Assembly (NCBI GenBank): GCA_963575745.1
Contig: CAUYUJ010015837.1
Location: 1,066,086-1,130,085, forward strand
Origin: Prorocentrum cordatum
Lineage: Eukaryota > Sar > Dinophyceae > Prorocentrales > Prorocentraceae
Direction: 5' to 3'
DNA length: 64,000 bases
Positions 11,470-23,195 of the stretch are shown piece by piece (within the stretch, counting starts at the first letter, position 1; every line of letters begins with the position of its first letter). The notes under the pieces were generated by a model. It was not told where the DNA came from. It made no database searches and saw only the letters and a program-made list of their open reading frames with translations. A program made the position numbers and the translations under genes.

Positions 11470-12885
11470 ATCTCGGGTCGGCGCTGGCCTCCGCCGTGGT
11501 GGCGCCTCCGGCGCCGCGTCTGGCGCATTTGGCGCGGCAGGGGGGAGTGGAGGGGAGGTGGACCCAGGCATCCGACGTCGTGAATGTGTGGCTGCGCTGC
11601 TTCCAGAGGTATGGACCCCTTCCCCGAGACTGTCTGCTCATCCTGAGTTGTTTTTTGACGATCCCAGGGCTCGCTGAGGACACAGGGCGGACTCATGTAT
11701 CCGACGTCGCGATTTTGTCACGTTGCTTCCCAAACCCCAAACGTGTGGGCCCCTTCCCCGCGGACTAGATTTTCATCCCGAGTAGTTCGGTTGACGGTCC
11801 CGTGGGGGGCCATCGAATGCAGAAAATTTGCAAATAAAGTTATCCATGGTGTTTTTTTTCTCAGGCTTCGAGGATGTCAGAAGAGAAGGAGGATGAGGAG
11901 GAGGAGGAGGAGAAGGAGGAGGAGGAGGACCAGTGTAAACCCAAGAGTCATCACCGATGTTGGAATTAAGCCTTCCTCCAAACTCCCTCTTCATAGGCCC
12001 CTACAACGGCTCATTTCCATTGAGGGAACTGCTTCGTTGTAAGGCAACCGTTTGAAGATCCTGAAGCATGCCGAAACATTGTTCTCGGGATTTCAACGCC
12101 ACGTATCAACGTGACTGCTGCGTCTTGACGATCCGGAATCTTGCCAGAGCGCCATTTTTGGAACCTCAACATTGCGAATCAACATAATTGATGCACCCGT
12201 GTAATCCTCGACCCTGCCAAAACACCAATTCTGGTACGTTGATCATGGGAACCCGTGAAGCTCTTGCAAATTTTAAAAGCGAGTGTGCGCGGCACTAAGG
12301 CGAGAGCCACATTTTGAAAACGACCCGCCCTCAATCCGTAAAGCTTTTGCACATGTTTTAAACACACACGTGCGCGGCGCTAAGGCGAGAACCACATTTT
12401 GAAAACGATCCGCCCTCAATCCGTGAAGCCCTTGCAAAATGTTAAAGCGAATGTGCGCGGCGCTAAGGCGAGAGCCACATTTTGAAAACGACCCGCCCTC
12501 AATCCGTGAAGCTTTTGCACATGCTTTAAACACACACACACACACACACACGTGCGTGGCGCTAAGACGAGAGCCACATATTGAAAACGACCCACCCTCA
12601 ATCCGTAAAACTACTTGTGTGCGCGGCGCTAGGGCGAGAATCACATTCTTTGAAAACGACCCGCCCTCAATCCGTGAAGCTCTTGCAAGATGTTAAAGCG
12701 AATGTGCGCGGCGCTAAGGCGAGAGCCACATTTTGAAAACGACCCGCCCTCCATCTGTGAATCTGTTGTCACTTTCAGAAATTCAGAGACATCAATGGTG
12801 AGGGCGTCTCAGGCGAAACTCCCGGCCCGCCCTAAACACTCACCTCGGAGTGCGACAGGGAGAAGTTACCTACAAAGAGAATGAT
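11470..12885 (+). repeat. dispersed element X, copy A
   Basis: A ~1.4 kb segment that matches 15768-17030 over its whole length, and part of 22620-23195 in reverse. Order: CTCGGGTCGGCGC; a GC-rich block ending GGCGCGGCAGGGG; GGACCCCTTCC...GTTGTTTTTTGACGATC; a GGA microsatellite (11888-11928); CCAGTGTAAACCCAAGAG; CTTCATAGGCCCCTACAACGG; then ~83-bp tandem subrepeats (12250-12770); and a tail CGGCCCGCCCTAAA...GTGCGACAGGGAG. There is no convincing open frame. The constant order and tail suggest a mobile or segmentally duplicated element. Confidence 0.7.
12250..12775 (+). repeat. ~83-bp subrepeats inside element X copy A
   Basis: Six units of about 83 bp, each with GTGAAGCTCTTGCAAA, GTGCGCGGCGCTAAGGCGAG and CCACATTTTGAAAACG followed by CCGCCCTCAATCC. 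One unit holds a CA-dinucleotide run (12533-12550). The same subrepeats occur five times in copy B (16480-16890) and two to three times, more diverged, in the inverted copy C. Confidence 0.85.
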
Positions 12886-13504
12886 GGAGGAGGAGATGGA
12901 GGGAGGGAGTCAGAGGAGGGATGTGGAGAGGGAGGGCTGGTGGACGAGGGGGCCCACGCCCATTTCTGTCGCCGACGGTGCCTCCGCTCTGCGCCGCCCC
13001 AGTCCGCACAACCTCTGGACGGCCCGACGGCCTTGTGGACGTGAGCAGATGTCTGGCGGCCCGTCTGTTCCAGGCATGGTGCACTCGGCTCGCCCTGTCG
13101 CCGCCGCTCGGGGTTCGAGGCTTCGGGCGTTTTCGTCGGCTTTCGGCGGCGTCCCAGCCTCGGGATGATTTCCAACAGCTGCGCCTCGTGGAGGGCGTTC
13201 CGTGGGTGCCTGGGCCGTCCTCGAACGACTGTTGGAGAGCCGAGTTATAGCCCCCAAGCCCTGGAGCCCTCCGGGCTTCCGCGAGGCTTTTTTCAGTAGG
13301 CTCCGGGCGTTTCGAGGGCTCGTGTGACATTGATGTTCGTGATTATGTCGGGCAATGGGAGGCCGCCTGCAGCCTGTGAGGCACCTGTCTTCGGCTTTCT
13401 GTGCTCTTGAGCTTGCTGGCCCAGTTTCTGCGCTGGCAGCGGGAAAGTACAGAGCTGGTGTTGATGGGTTTGCTGCTCCATTGTCTTTTCTGCATGTCCT
13501 CCAG

Positions 13505-13687
13505 GACGCTATCGGCCGTGTCCTTGGCAAAGGTGGGTCCTCTGCATCCGCGATCCGGGTGGCAACTGGAGCGACCTTGTCAATCGAGCCGAATGAAGTG
13601 GAGGGTGTGGTCACGGTGAAAGGATCCCTGGATGCGGTGCACAGGGCACATCGATTAATCATTGGGCGGGTTCTGGCTGCGCGCTGA
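13505..13687 (+). CDS. KH-domain exon (C-terminal part of a gene)
   Basis: The 60 codons from base 13505 to the TGA at 13685-13687 fit a type I KH RNA-binding domain: IGRVLGKGG near the start supplies the GXXG loop (GKGG), followed by SASAIRVATGATLSI and, after a short acidic loop, VVTVKGSLDAVHRAHRLII. That is the usual KH order of helix, GXXG, helix, strand, variable loop, strand, helix. KH domains bind single-stranded RNA or DNA in the nucleus or cytoplasm. A CAG acceptor lies directly before 13505; another CAG near 13440 keeps the same frame open and would lengthen the exon. No upstream exon was recognised, so the gene is seen only in part and could be a fragment. Confidence 0.6.
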   Translation, partial: DAIGRVLGKGGSSASAIRVATGATLSIEPNEVEGVVTVKGSLDAVHRAHRLIIGRVLAAR

Positions 13688-13689
13688 GG

Positions 13690-14960
13690 GAGTGAGAAGT
13701 CATTGTATGAGCAGGGTGCTGGAAAATATGCACGCTGCTCTTCTTTCTGCGTCCGCCTCCGCATCGTCAGAGTCGCACGCCTGCTTGTCCCGCAACTTCT
13801 TCACACAAACCTGGAGCGCGCTAGACGCCAGTACATTGGGGGCCCATGCCAAGAAACACCCTGCTTGTCTCCAGGGTACCCTGGGTTTCTTGAGTTTCGA
13901 TTGTTTTGCAATAAAACGCGCGACGTTCCCGCATCAAAAATACATGTACGTCCTGGGATCTCAGGGTTGGGTTTCTTGTGGACGGTTTCTTGTGGACGGG
14001 CCTCCACTGTTTTCCCAACGCCGAATCGTATGCAACCTGGTCGTATGAGTTTGGACCAGCCCGGGAGGCTTGTTGTGCCAACAGCAGTAAGGGCGCTCGC
14101 GCCATCCTTGTAGAGCTCGGCTGCCTCATCGTGTTCTGCCATGTTCCAGCGTGAACCTCTGGAGGTCTGGTCCCCGGCACCTGCTTTTCATCCCGGCTCG
14201 TTTTTGAGGTCATGCAGGGCCCAGTGTAAGAACACCCCGATGCCGAACGGTCATGACGCTTTCGCGACCCAGACCTCACCCGTCGTGATGGTTTCCCAAC
14301 ATGGCTCCATGGAGGTCTGGACCCTTTTCCGCGGGACTAGTTCAGCTTTTTCCTCCGGGGCCGTTTCCTGACTGTCCTGGGCCTTGGTGAGGGCCCTCGG
14401 AGGCCGACGATTCATCGTCCACCCGCATAGTTAGGATGAGCGACTTTCCAACGTTACCCTTGCATTCTTCCCCTTCGGCCCATCCGTGGCCGCTTTCGCT
14501 GGCCGCGCACCGCTCGCAAAGTGTCGACATGGCCCTCCAAGGCCTCTGCATTCTCGCCGTGCGTCCTGAACATACGGGTTGGCTGCATTTCTTTTCCGCA
14601 GCGTGAGGATGCCAGGGTACGCGAGGGAGCCTGGGCCCCCCCGCGCTTCCCCTCCCTCCGGGGTGGGGGGGGGCGGGAAACGCGAGGGGGACCCAGACCT
14701 TTCTCCTTCTCCTCCTCTCCATACCCGTCCTCTTCCCCCGGGGGGGCGAGCGATGGGGCCCCCCTCTTCACTTCCCTCCGCTCCCCCCCCCCCCCGCCGC
14801 AGCCCAGGGAGGGCCCCCCGGCCCCGGTGGGGCTCTCGCGCGCCCGGAGGTCCACCGCCGCAGGGGGCCCCCCTGCGGCGGTGCGCCGCGAGCCCGCTGG
14901 GTTTTTCTCGGCGTCACATGACGTGGCTGTTAGGAGCTCGGGCGTCGGTCTCCGAGGGTG
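13690..14960. other. unassigned stretch between KH exon and GAG tract
   Basis: Open frames are short and no domain is recognisable. There are weak matches to the GGACCCCTTCC...GACTGTCTGCTCATCC block of element X (for example 14310-14370), so part of it may be decayed copies of that element. Nothing else is supported. Confidence 0.35.
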
Positions 14961-14969
14961 TCTCGGGGA

Positions 14970-15026
14970 ACTGAGGAGGAGGAGGAGGAGGAGGAGGAGG
15001 AGGAGGAGGAGGAGGAGGAGGAGGAG
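14970..15026. repeat. (GAG)n microsatellite
   Basis: About 17 GAG/GGA triplets, uninterrupted. Confidence 0.9.
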
Positions 15027-15489
15027 CCTCCGTGGCCACACCGCCGTGCGGTGGGGTCTCTACAGGTTTCGAACTCACCGCGCGGTCCGTCGCCACATCG
15101 TCTCAAGACCTCCGAGCGAGCCCACCATCGACTTATTCCGCGTGATGCCACCATCGATCTCTCCCTTGCAGGACGGGTCAGGGGTGGGCTCCCGTAAACG
15201 GGTCTGGGAGCCCATTATTGCCCCGCCCTCTTTATAAGGGAGGGTCAAAGAGGGGTGATTTCTTATTTGGTTGAATTGCAGAAGCCTTTCGCCAACGAGT
15301 TGACAGGTTCGCCCCCTTGCCCTCCCCAGATCCCTCGCGTCGTCCAAGAAATCGCAGCGAACGACTTCGAGCAATTCTCGGACTCCGGGGGCCCCTGCGA
15401 AAACGACTCAGGATGGAACGCTGGTCTCGGGGGGGGGGGTCGAGACCTCAGTAGGTCCACTTAGCGAACACCGCAACGTCTGGGGTTTT

Positions 15490-15585
15490 GGTCCTCCTCC
15501 TCCTCCCCCTCCTCCTCCTCCTCCTCCTCCCCCTCCTCCCCCTCCTCCTCCTCCTCCTCCTCCTGCTCCTCCTCCTCCTCCTGCC
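15490..15585. repeat. (CTC)n microsatellite
   Basis: About 30 CTC triplets with occasional CCC or TGC. It ends directly before the spliced-leader-like 14-mer at 15592, so it could also act as the pyrimidine tract of a splice acceptor. Confidence 0.85.
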
Positions 15586-15587
15586 CT

Positions 15588-15608
15588 GCCCAGCCATTTT
15601 GGCTCGGG
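15588..15608 (+). other. possible DinoSL relic without an open frame
   Basis: Contains AGCCATTTTGGCTC, an exact 14-base match to the core of the 22-nt dinoflagellate spliced leader as I know it. The flanks do not match well and no coding frame follows. It sits after a CTC tract and a CAG, so coincidence or a decayed retroposed mRNA are both possible. Confidence 0.35.
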
Positions 15609-15767
15609 CGACCACGGGCCTCGCACACGTGGGGCCGCGGCCGCGTGCATGGAGCGGGCCGCGCCAGCGGGAGGGGCGGGGAGGGAGCTGGCCGCGCCGG
15701 TGGCGTGGGAGGAGCTCGATCAAACAGAAGCGGCACGGCCACAATTCGTTCGAGCTCCGCGCGGGTT

Positions 15768-17030
15768 TCTCGGGTCGGCGCCGGCCCCCGCCGCGGTGGC
15801 GTCTCTGGCGCCGCCCCTGGCGCGTTCGGCGCGGCAGGGGAGTGGAGAGGAGGCAGACCCATACATCCGACGCCGTGATTTTTTGTCTCAACGTTGCTTT
15901 TCAGACGCATGGACCCCTTCCCTGGGACCGTCTGCTCATCCCGAGTTGTTTTTTGACGATCGCATGGTTCGCTCAGGACATTGGAAGGCCGAACAATGCT
16001 CCACTCCCAACACACAAAAAAACAGTCCGTCTTGTTTTTTTCACGAAGCGAGGACGTTTGGGGAGGAGGAGGAGGAGGAGGAGGAGGAGGAGGAGGAGGA
16101 GGAGGAGGAGGAGGAGGAGGAGGGGGAGGGGGAGGAGGAACAGGAGGAGGAGGAGAAGGACCAGTGTAAACCCAAGAGTAATCAACGATGTTGGGATTAA
16201 CCCTACCTTCAAGCTCCCTCTTCATAGGCCCCTACAACGGTTCATTTCCATTGAGGGAACTGCCTCGTTGGAAGACAACCGTTTGAAGACCCTGGAGCAT
16301 GCCAGAACATTGTTTTCGGGATTCCAACGCCACGTATCAACTTGACTGCTGCGTTCTGGCGATCCGGAGTCGTGTCATAACGCCATTTTTTAATTCCAAC
16401 ATCGCGAATCAACATAACTGTTGCACCCGCATAATCCTGAATGGTTCCCCAACAAATTCTTGGGTACGCTGATCATGGAAATCAGTGAAGCCCTTGCAAA
16501 TGTTTACAGCGAGTGTGCGCGGCGCTATGGCGAGAGCCACATGTTGAAAACCCCCTCAATCCGTGAAGCTCTTGCAAATTTTGAAAGCGAATGTGCGCGG
16601 CGCTAAGGCGAGAGCCACATGTTGAAAGCCACCCGCCCTCAATCCGTGAAGCTCTTGCAAATATTGAAAACGAATGTGCGCGGAGCTAAGGCGAGAGCCA
16701 CATGTTGAAAACCATCCGCCCTCAGTCCGTGCAACGCTTGCAGTTCTTAACAAAGAATGCGCGCGGCGCTGAGGCGAGAGCCACACTTTGAAAACCATCC
16801 GCCCTCAATCCGTGAAGCCCTTGCAATGTTTAACAAACAATGCACGCGGCGCTAATGCGAGAGCCACATTTTGAAAACGATCCGCCCTCCATCTGTGAAA
16901 CTGTTGCCACTTCTTAAGCTTCAGAGGCGTAAGTGGTGAGGAGGTCTCAGGCGAACCGCCCGGCCCGCCCTAAAAGCTGGCCTCGGGGTGCGACAGGGAG
17001 GAGTTATCTATAAGGAGAAGGAGAATGGAG
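15768..17030 (+). repeat. dispersed element X, copy B
   Basis: Full-length second copy of the element at 11470-12885, in the same orientation 4.3 kb downstream. Shared blocks include CTCGGGTCGGCGCC, GTCTGCTCATCCCGAGTTG, the GGA microsatellite (16062-16165, longer than in copy A), CCAGTGTAAACCCAAGAG, five ~83-bp subrepeats and the GTGCGACAGGGAG tail. Both copies are followed by another GGA-rich tract. Confidence 0.7.
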
Positions 17031-17200
17031 GAGGGGAGGAGGAGAAGGAGGAGGAGGAGGAGGAGGAGCAGGAGGAACAGGACGAGCAGGAGAAGGATGA
17101 GGAGCAGGAGTAGAACGAAGAGGAGGAGGAGGAGGACAGGAGGTGGAGCGGGAGGAGGAGGAGGAGGAGGAGGAGGAAAAAAAAGGGCCGCGCCGGCCCA
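17020..17200. repeat. GGA/GGAGCAGGA low-complexity tract
   Basis: GGA triplets with interspersed GCA and ACA, directly following element X copy B. No gene supported. Confidence 0.8.
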
Positions 17201-17439
17201 AGAAATCCGCACGAGCCCTCAACAGCTCGTGGTCGTGCCGTGTTCTTGTTGCGGGCTCTTCCAGGAGGAGCCTTTGCTGGTGCAGTCCGAGCACCGCGTG
17301 GGCCACCGCGCTGGCCCGAGGAGCCGGGGTCTCCTTCTCTCGAAGAAGCTCCAAGAGCGCTCCAAGAGGTCCCCCAGGAGGGCTCAGAGAGACACAATGC
17401 ACTGGTTGTGATTGTGTTCTGTAAGGCTTTCACGCTATT

Positions 17440-17965
17440 TCGAGCATCCAAAGCTCCAAAAAGGCCCCAGGGGCCCCCAAGACCGCCCCAAGACTGCCCA
17501 AGATGCCCCCAAGAAAATCCCAAGACATTTCGAGACGGCCCCGAAACGGCCCAAGAGGCGCCCAAAACAGCCCAAGAGAGCCCCGAAATGGCCCCAAGGC
17601 GGGCCCAAGAGGGGGAACACGAACCGACAATTCGAGCCTTGCGACCGAAGAGACACCAGGAAACCCCAAAAGGCCTCCAAGGCGCGCAATATGGGCCGAC
17701 GAATTGAGCGAAGCGATGACATAATCATGAGATGAGTGCGACGAAGTACAACAATCACAATGCAACGATTACGTGTTCGCTCATGGACCCCTTTGTGAAC
17801 GCAAAGTGTCTAGCTTTCACACCGATGACCGCCGAAGACCGCCGAAGACCATGTCGGACCGCCGTCCAGACCGCCGAAAGACCGCGGAAGACCGCCGAAA
17901 GACCGCTGAAGACCGCCGAAATACCGCCGAAGACCGCCGAAGTCCGCCGACGGACCACCGCCGAA
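17440..17965. repeat. degenerate CCCAAGA and GACCGCCGAA repeats
   Basis: 17440-17640 is a degenerate CCCAAGA/CCCCAA tract. 17826-17965 is a clearer tandem array of GACCGCCGAA(G/A) with about 13 units of 10-11 bp. The sequence between them (17640-17820) has no recognisable gene. Confidence 0.75.
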
Positions 17966-18299
17966 GACCGTGTCGGGCCGCAGCGCCCGCGGCGGGGCGC
18001 GCGCTCGAGAGGTCCTCGGCGGTCTTCGGAGGTCTTCGGAGGCCAAGATGCGTGGCGAGGTATCCATGATCAATCGCGCACCAGCGAAGTAGAAGAAAAC
18101 ATAAGCATAAGAAGAGTAATACGAATACGAAAAAGAACAGTAGGACTACGAACCATATTAATAATAAGAAGAAGACGAGGAGGAGGAAGATGATGGGGAG
18201 CAGGAGGAGGAGGAGGAGGAGGACGACGAAAACACGATTAACGAAGGCTTTGTTATCTTGGTGGTTTGAGGTGTTGGTGGGGGGACCATACCTCTATAC

Positions 18300-18720
18300 A
18301 CTACGTAGAGACAGAGTGAGAGAGAGAGAGGCACAGACAGACAAACAACATAACGATAAAGAGAGAGAGAGAGAGAGAAAAATAATAGAGAGCTAGAGGT
18401 ATAATGATATAACAAAAGAGAAAGGCAGAGGGATAGAGAAAGAGAGGAAGAGGAAGCCATACAATCATACTACTACACATGCATATATATATATATATGT
18501 ATACAGAGATGCAGCCTGAAAGAGAGAGAGAGAGAAGGACAGAGGGAAAAATAGAGAGACAGAGAAAGAGAGAGAGAGAGAGAGAAAGGAATATATATAT
18601 ATATATAGAGAGAGAGACACACAAAACAAAGCTGAATACACAATAGAGAGAAACAGAGAGATAGAGAGAGAGAGAGAGAGAAAGGAAGAGAGTTAGTGAG
18701 AGAGAGAGCAGGAACCCGAG
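18300..18720. repeat. (GA)n-rich tract with short AT runs
   Basis: GAGAGA dinucleotide runs broken by two (TA)n stretches near 18484 and 18593. Strongly purine-biased on the plus strand. No coding content. Confidence 0.85.
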
Positions 18721-19689
18721 CCGACGCCAATCGCACTCAAATGCTACACCCATGCCCACGAAAACATGCTTATCACCCAGAGGATTCTCAGATCAGTGTA
18801 TGACATATTTATAGGTGAACATCCATGTAGTCGAAGAGAGACAGAGAGGGACGGAGAGACAGAAATAAGGAGAGAGAACAAACACAAACAACAACAAGTC
18901 CCTTTGCGATTCCCTGCCGTAGATTATTGATCCGGGGGGGGCTGAACAGACACCGCCCCCCCGAAGCGGGATCCCCGGCGTCCGGGGGTCCGGGACGCCC
19001 CCATCAGGGGGTCCCGCGAGAGTTCTTCCAGGGCCTCCGGAAGTCCCTGCCAATCCGTCCAAGCGGGTCGGCGGCGATCCCAACAGACCCCCAAAAAGCT
19101 TCAAGATGGTCTGAAGCGGCCCAGGGCCCCTCCCCGAACGCCCAAAGACGACCCAAAGAACCACCCCCGGGAGGATTTCGAACCGCAGACACGGTTGAGT
19201 TTCCATTGTTTTTGTTTGATGTTGGGCTCTTCGGTCATTTGGTACTGCGGGCGTCCGAGAATGCCCGAGAGGCACCGAGAACCATTCATAAGATTGTCAA
19301 CTTGATCGACACACGAACGTGGAAAGGATGATACAAATGTGAGGCATAGCAACATTTTCAAGACACCTGACGGGGCGACGGGCAATTGCCAGGCTGAGTG
19401 TAGTATGGATCTTGACGTATCGTGCCAAGGGCTGTGTTGTGCCGTGCCGTGCTGGACTGCGAGGTGCCATGCCGCGATTGTGCTCTATAGCGCTGTGGGT
19501 CGAGTCCTCCCTAGCATCCAAGTCCTGACCGAACTGATTTGGATCTTAAGCTCGAGCTGCCTTGGCACATGGTAGCTGCCCCAGAGCTAGTTGAAGCGGA
19601 AACGTGGAGGACGTTCAATCAATTCGACCTCGAGGCCCGACTCAGTTCCGAAAAGGAACGACACGACCTGAGGCACAGGCTCACGCACG

Positions 19690-20045
19690 CGCCACAGGAC
19701 GTGCCAGGGGCGCAATTGGGGATGCGCCAGGGGACGTGTCAGGGGACGTGTCAAGGGACGTGCCCCGGACGTGTCAGGGACCTGCCACGGGGCATGCCAA
19801 GGCGCGTGCCATGGGGTGGCCAGAGGACGTCATGCCAACGGACGCTGCAAGGGGCGCGCCACGGAACGGGCAGGGGAAGATCGCCCAGGGACGAGCCAGG
19901 AAACGCGACAGAGGACGAAGAAGGGAACGTGCCACGCCGAGAGGCATGCTAGGGGACGTGCCAGGGCATGTCACGCCAGAACGTCGCAAGGGACGCGCCA
20001 GGGGACGCGCCAGCGCGCCAGGGGACGCTCCACGGACGGGTGGGG
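19690..20045. repeat. degenerate ~11-bp repeats, GGGGACGTGCCA
   Basis: About 350 bp in which GGGACGTGCCA/GGACGTGTCA variants recur every 10-20 bp. Long open frames on both strands are by-products of the repeat. Confidence 0.7.
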
Positions 20046-20069
20046 TTGGACTGCGAAGCACTAAGTTGC

Positions 20070-20965
20070 GACAAGCGTTTCGCTCGAGACATCCTCAACA
20101 CATCCTCATGTTAGACATCCGCCTAAGCGACCTGGAGACGTTAAAGCAAGCGTCTCGCTCGAGACATCCTCAACAAATTCTCATGTCAGACATCCGCCTG
20201 GGCGACGTGGACACATGACAACTTTTGGCGTCGGCGGCTAGGCAGGGGTCGTCTGCGCTGGCGAAAGGAGCTAACTAAACGGAAGTACCGTTGTAGCGAA
20301 TTGGCCAACATGCAAGAGCTGGAAAAGGGGGGACAGAGGAAGGAGGCGGCCGCAGGGGAAGGGAGGAGGGGAGACGGCCACCCAGGGGCGGACGGATCCC
20401 GTCCCTAGCTGTGTTGGCGCGGCCAGCCCCGCCGGCGGGGATGGAGGCGGCGTCTGCGCCGTGTACCTGCTGAGGCGGGGCCCAGCGCGGGAACTGCAAG
20501 TTAAAACAGCGAGTAGCCGACGAAGCGCACGAAGAGCCGGGCCGGCTTGCCGCGCGCCGCCCAGGTGGAGGTGTTGAGGGGAACACGCGAAAACAAGCGG
20601 CTCGCTCGAGATATCATCAGTGCATCTTCATGTTGGATATTTGCCTGGGCGTCCTGGGCACGTGAAAACGAGCGTTTCGCTCGAGACGTTCCCAACACCT
20701 TCTCATGCTAGACGTCCGCCTGGGCGACTTGCACACGTGAAAGCAAGCGCCTCGTCCGAGACAGCCTCAACACATGTTCGTGTTCGACATCCGCCTGGGC
20801 GACCTGGACACGTGTACACAAGCGTTTTGCCCTAGACGTTCTCAACACATCCTCATGCTAGACATCCGCCTGGGCGGCCTGGACACGTGAAAACACGCGT
20901 CTTTCTGGAGACATCCTCAACCAATTCTGAAACGCAAGCGTTTCGCTCGAGACATCCTCAAGAAT
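20070..20965 (+). repeat. ~73-75 bp tandem array split by a 360-bp insertion
   Basis: Units carry GCGTTTCGCTCGAGACATCC, TCAACACATCCTCATG, TAGACATCCGCCTGGGCGACC and TGGACACGTGAAA. Two units lie at 20070-20220 and about five at 20595-20965. The intervening 20225-20590 does not match the unit and contains no recognisable gene, so it may be an insertion into the array. Confidence 0.8.
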
Positions 20966-21599
20966 TTCGCCGGCCCTACGCGACCTCGTTATTTATCCAA
21001 AACAATTTCGCCAGCCCTACAGACGTCTATTCCATGGGTAAACAGCTAAAAGAGAGCCCTGGGCTCAGGCCGTGTCCGGAATCAAGAGCTCAGGAGGAGG
21101 ATGGGGAATGATTCGCAGGGTAAGGCGATAATGAGGAAGAGGAAGAGGAAACATGAGGGAAGGAAAACGAAAAACATTATTATAACGACGCTGCCAGAAA
21201 CTGGCAATCAGGAGTCATCGCTAACTGTTCTGTTTGACCTTCTGCCCGTCTGCCTGCATGCCCAAGTTCAAGGACCAAGGTGCATGGCGCGCAGCTCCAA
21301 TGCAGTCTTGTACTTAGACACATCTATACGTTATACATGCGGAGGTATCAGCACACCGACATATACATATATGCTATGCACCACAGGCGGTCAAACATGA
21401 GTGGCGCAGGGTCTGGCGTCTCACAGATGTGGACCTGGCGCGAGCCAGGCGCCGATCTCCTGAGGGACACGAGCCATGCACGCGTTCGGCCGACACGGCG
21501 CCCTTATGGTGGGGCCCCGTCTCCCGAACCCTCCCCCGCGCCCCCTGCTGTCACCGTGCGCCTCTCCTCCTCCCGCTCGTCCCCTCCGCTCTAGGCCAC

Positions 21600-22445
21600 A
21601 GGGTGACGAATGAGCACGGGCAGGGGGAGAGCAGCGGCTGCAGCGGCAAGAGCACCGGGACGGGATGGTTGGGGGGGAGCAGCAGCAGCAGCAGCTCCCC
21701 AAGTCACCCGTCGCGCTGGGGCGCAATCCTGTGCTCCACGGCCCCGAGGAGCGGGCCGGACAGCGAGGCGCTCGCCTTCCGCGCCCGGCTGGCGCTCGCC
21801 TCCCTGGCGTTCGCCTTCTTGCTCAGCTCAGGCAGTGCCATGGGGGGTCGCCATTGAGAGGGTGACCACCTTCCCGTGGAAATCGAGGATCGAGGAGGAG
21901 GGAGGATCGAGGATCGGCGAGGATTGGGCCGCGTCTGGGCGTCTTTGGGGGTCCAGGGGGGGGGGCTCTCTTGGGGGTTTGGGGGGCCCGCTGCCTCGAG
22001 GTGGCGGCCCCCCAAAGTGGCGGCCGCCCTTGGCACTGCCCGGTCAGCACCCTGCTCTCCGCCTGGCAGGGCCCGAGCACGGAAGGGCGGCCTCCCAGGA
22101 AGGGCCAGGACCGCCGCGGGCCCGGCGTCGTCGGCGCCCAGGAGGTCGGCAGCATCAGCTCCGCGTCGGATGCATTCGCAAGCGTGGCGCCCTCCCGTGC
22201 CATGGCCACGGCCGCCACTGGCACGTCTCACACGGTGACCACCTTCAGCGAGACGTCCGTGACGTCCGCCACTGGCACGTCTCTCACGGTGACCACCTTC
22301 AGCGAGACGTCCGTGACGACGACCGCGACCGTCTTTTTCGAGAAGCCGCCAGATCCCGCCTTCCCAGAAATAATGTACTTGTTCATGCCAGAGAGCGAGG
22401 AGGACTCCAAGAGGATGGCTCGCATGAAGGAGGATCTTGGGTTGA
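21600..22445 (+). CDS. possible Ser/Thr-rich membrane protein, two exons
   Basis: A first open segment (about 21600-21846) has a Ser-rich stretch then a hydrophobic run, ALASLAFAFLLSSGSAM, that could be a membrane or signal-anchor segment. After a C/G-rich gap, a CAG acceptor at 22067-22069 opens a second segment (22070-22445) with a 15-residue repeat seen twice: ATGTSHTVTTFSETSVT and ATGTSLTVTTFSETSVT, then FFEKPPDPAFPEIMYLF and an acidic/basic tail. Thr/Ser-rich repeats of this kind occur in secreted or surface glycoproteins. The exact joining of the two parts does not resolve to a clean splice phase, so the model is tentative; no family is recognised. Confidence 0.35.
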
Positions 22446-22619
22446 CCATTCGTCTCTGGCCTTTGCCTTTCTTTTTGGCCACACCCCGATCACCCTCCTC
22501 GCCACCTCTCCAACTCTTCCTCGCCCTCCTCCTTCTTCAACTCCTCCTCCTGCGTAACCCTCCCGCATTCTGTCAACCTTAGCCAGGGTTTCACTCCCCG
22601 TGCACGCTCCTCCCCTCCC

Positions 22620-23195
22620 CATCCACGTCCTTTCTTATGAATAAAACTCCTCCCTGTCGCACCCGGCAACCCCAGACGTGTCGGTAGGGCGGGCCGGTTT
22701 TTTTCGCTTGATATTTGTCCTTGATGATCTCGACGCTGCTTGCAACAGCTAAAGGAGGGCGTGTCCTTCTCAACATTTGGCTCTCGCCTCAGCACCGCGT
22801 TCACTCGTCTTAACATGTGCCGCAGCTTCAAGGATGGAGGGCGGCTCTTTTCAAAATGTGGATCTCGCCTCAGCGCCTCGCGCACTCGTCTTGAAAGTTC
22901 GTAGCAGCTTGAAGGATTTGTCGGGTAGACGTCCCAGGAACGGCACTCTGGCACGATTCGGGACTGTCAGGACACACCAGCCTGGCTCGTGGCTTTGAAG
23001 TTCCAGGAACGGTGTCCTGGCGCGACTTATGGTAGCCAGGACGCAGCAGTCGCGTTGCTTCGCGACGTTGAAGTCCCCAAAATGGCGTTTCGGCACGACT
23101 GTGGATTCACCGACGGTTGCTTCAAATGGGGCCATTTCCGCCATGAAAATACATAAATTCTTGTAGGGACCTACGAAGATGGACATGAATGGTTG
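22620..23195 (-). repeat. dispersed element X, copy C (inverted, partial)
   Basis: Read on the minus strand from 23195 this gives CTACAAGAATTT..., GCCGAAACGCCATTTTGG, GACTGCTGCGTC, then two to three ~83-bp subrepeats (GGCGCTGAGGCGAGATCCACA, CGCCCTCC) and the tail GTGCGACAGGGAGGAG. The order matches copies A and B but the 5' half is missing and divergence is greater. Confidence 0.65.
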
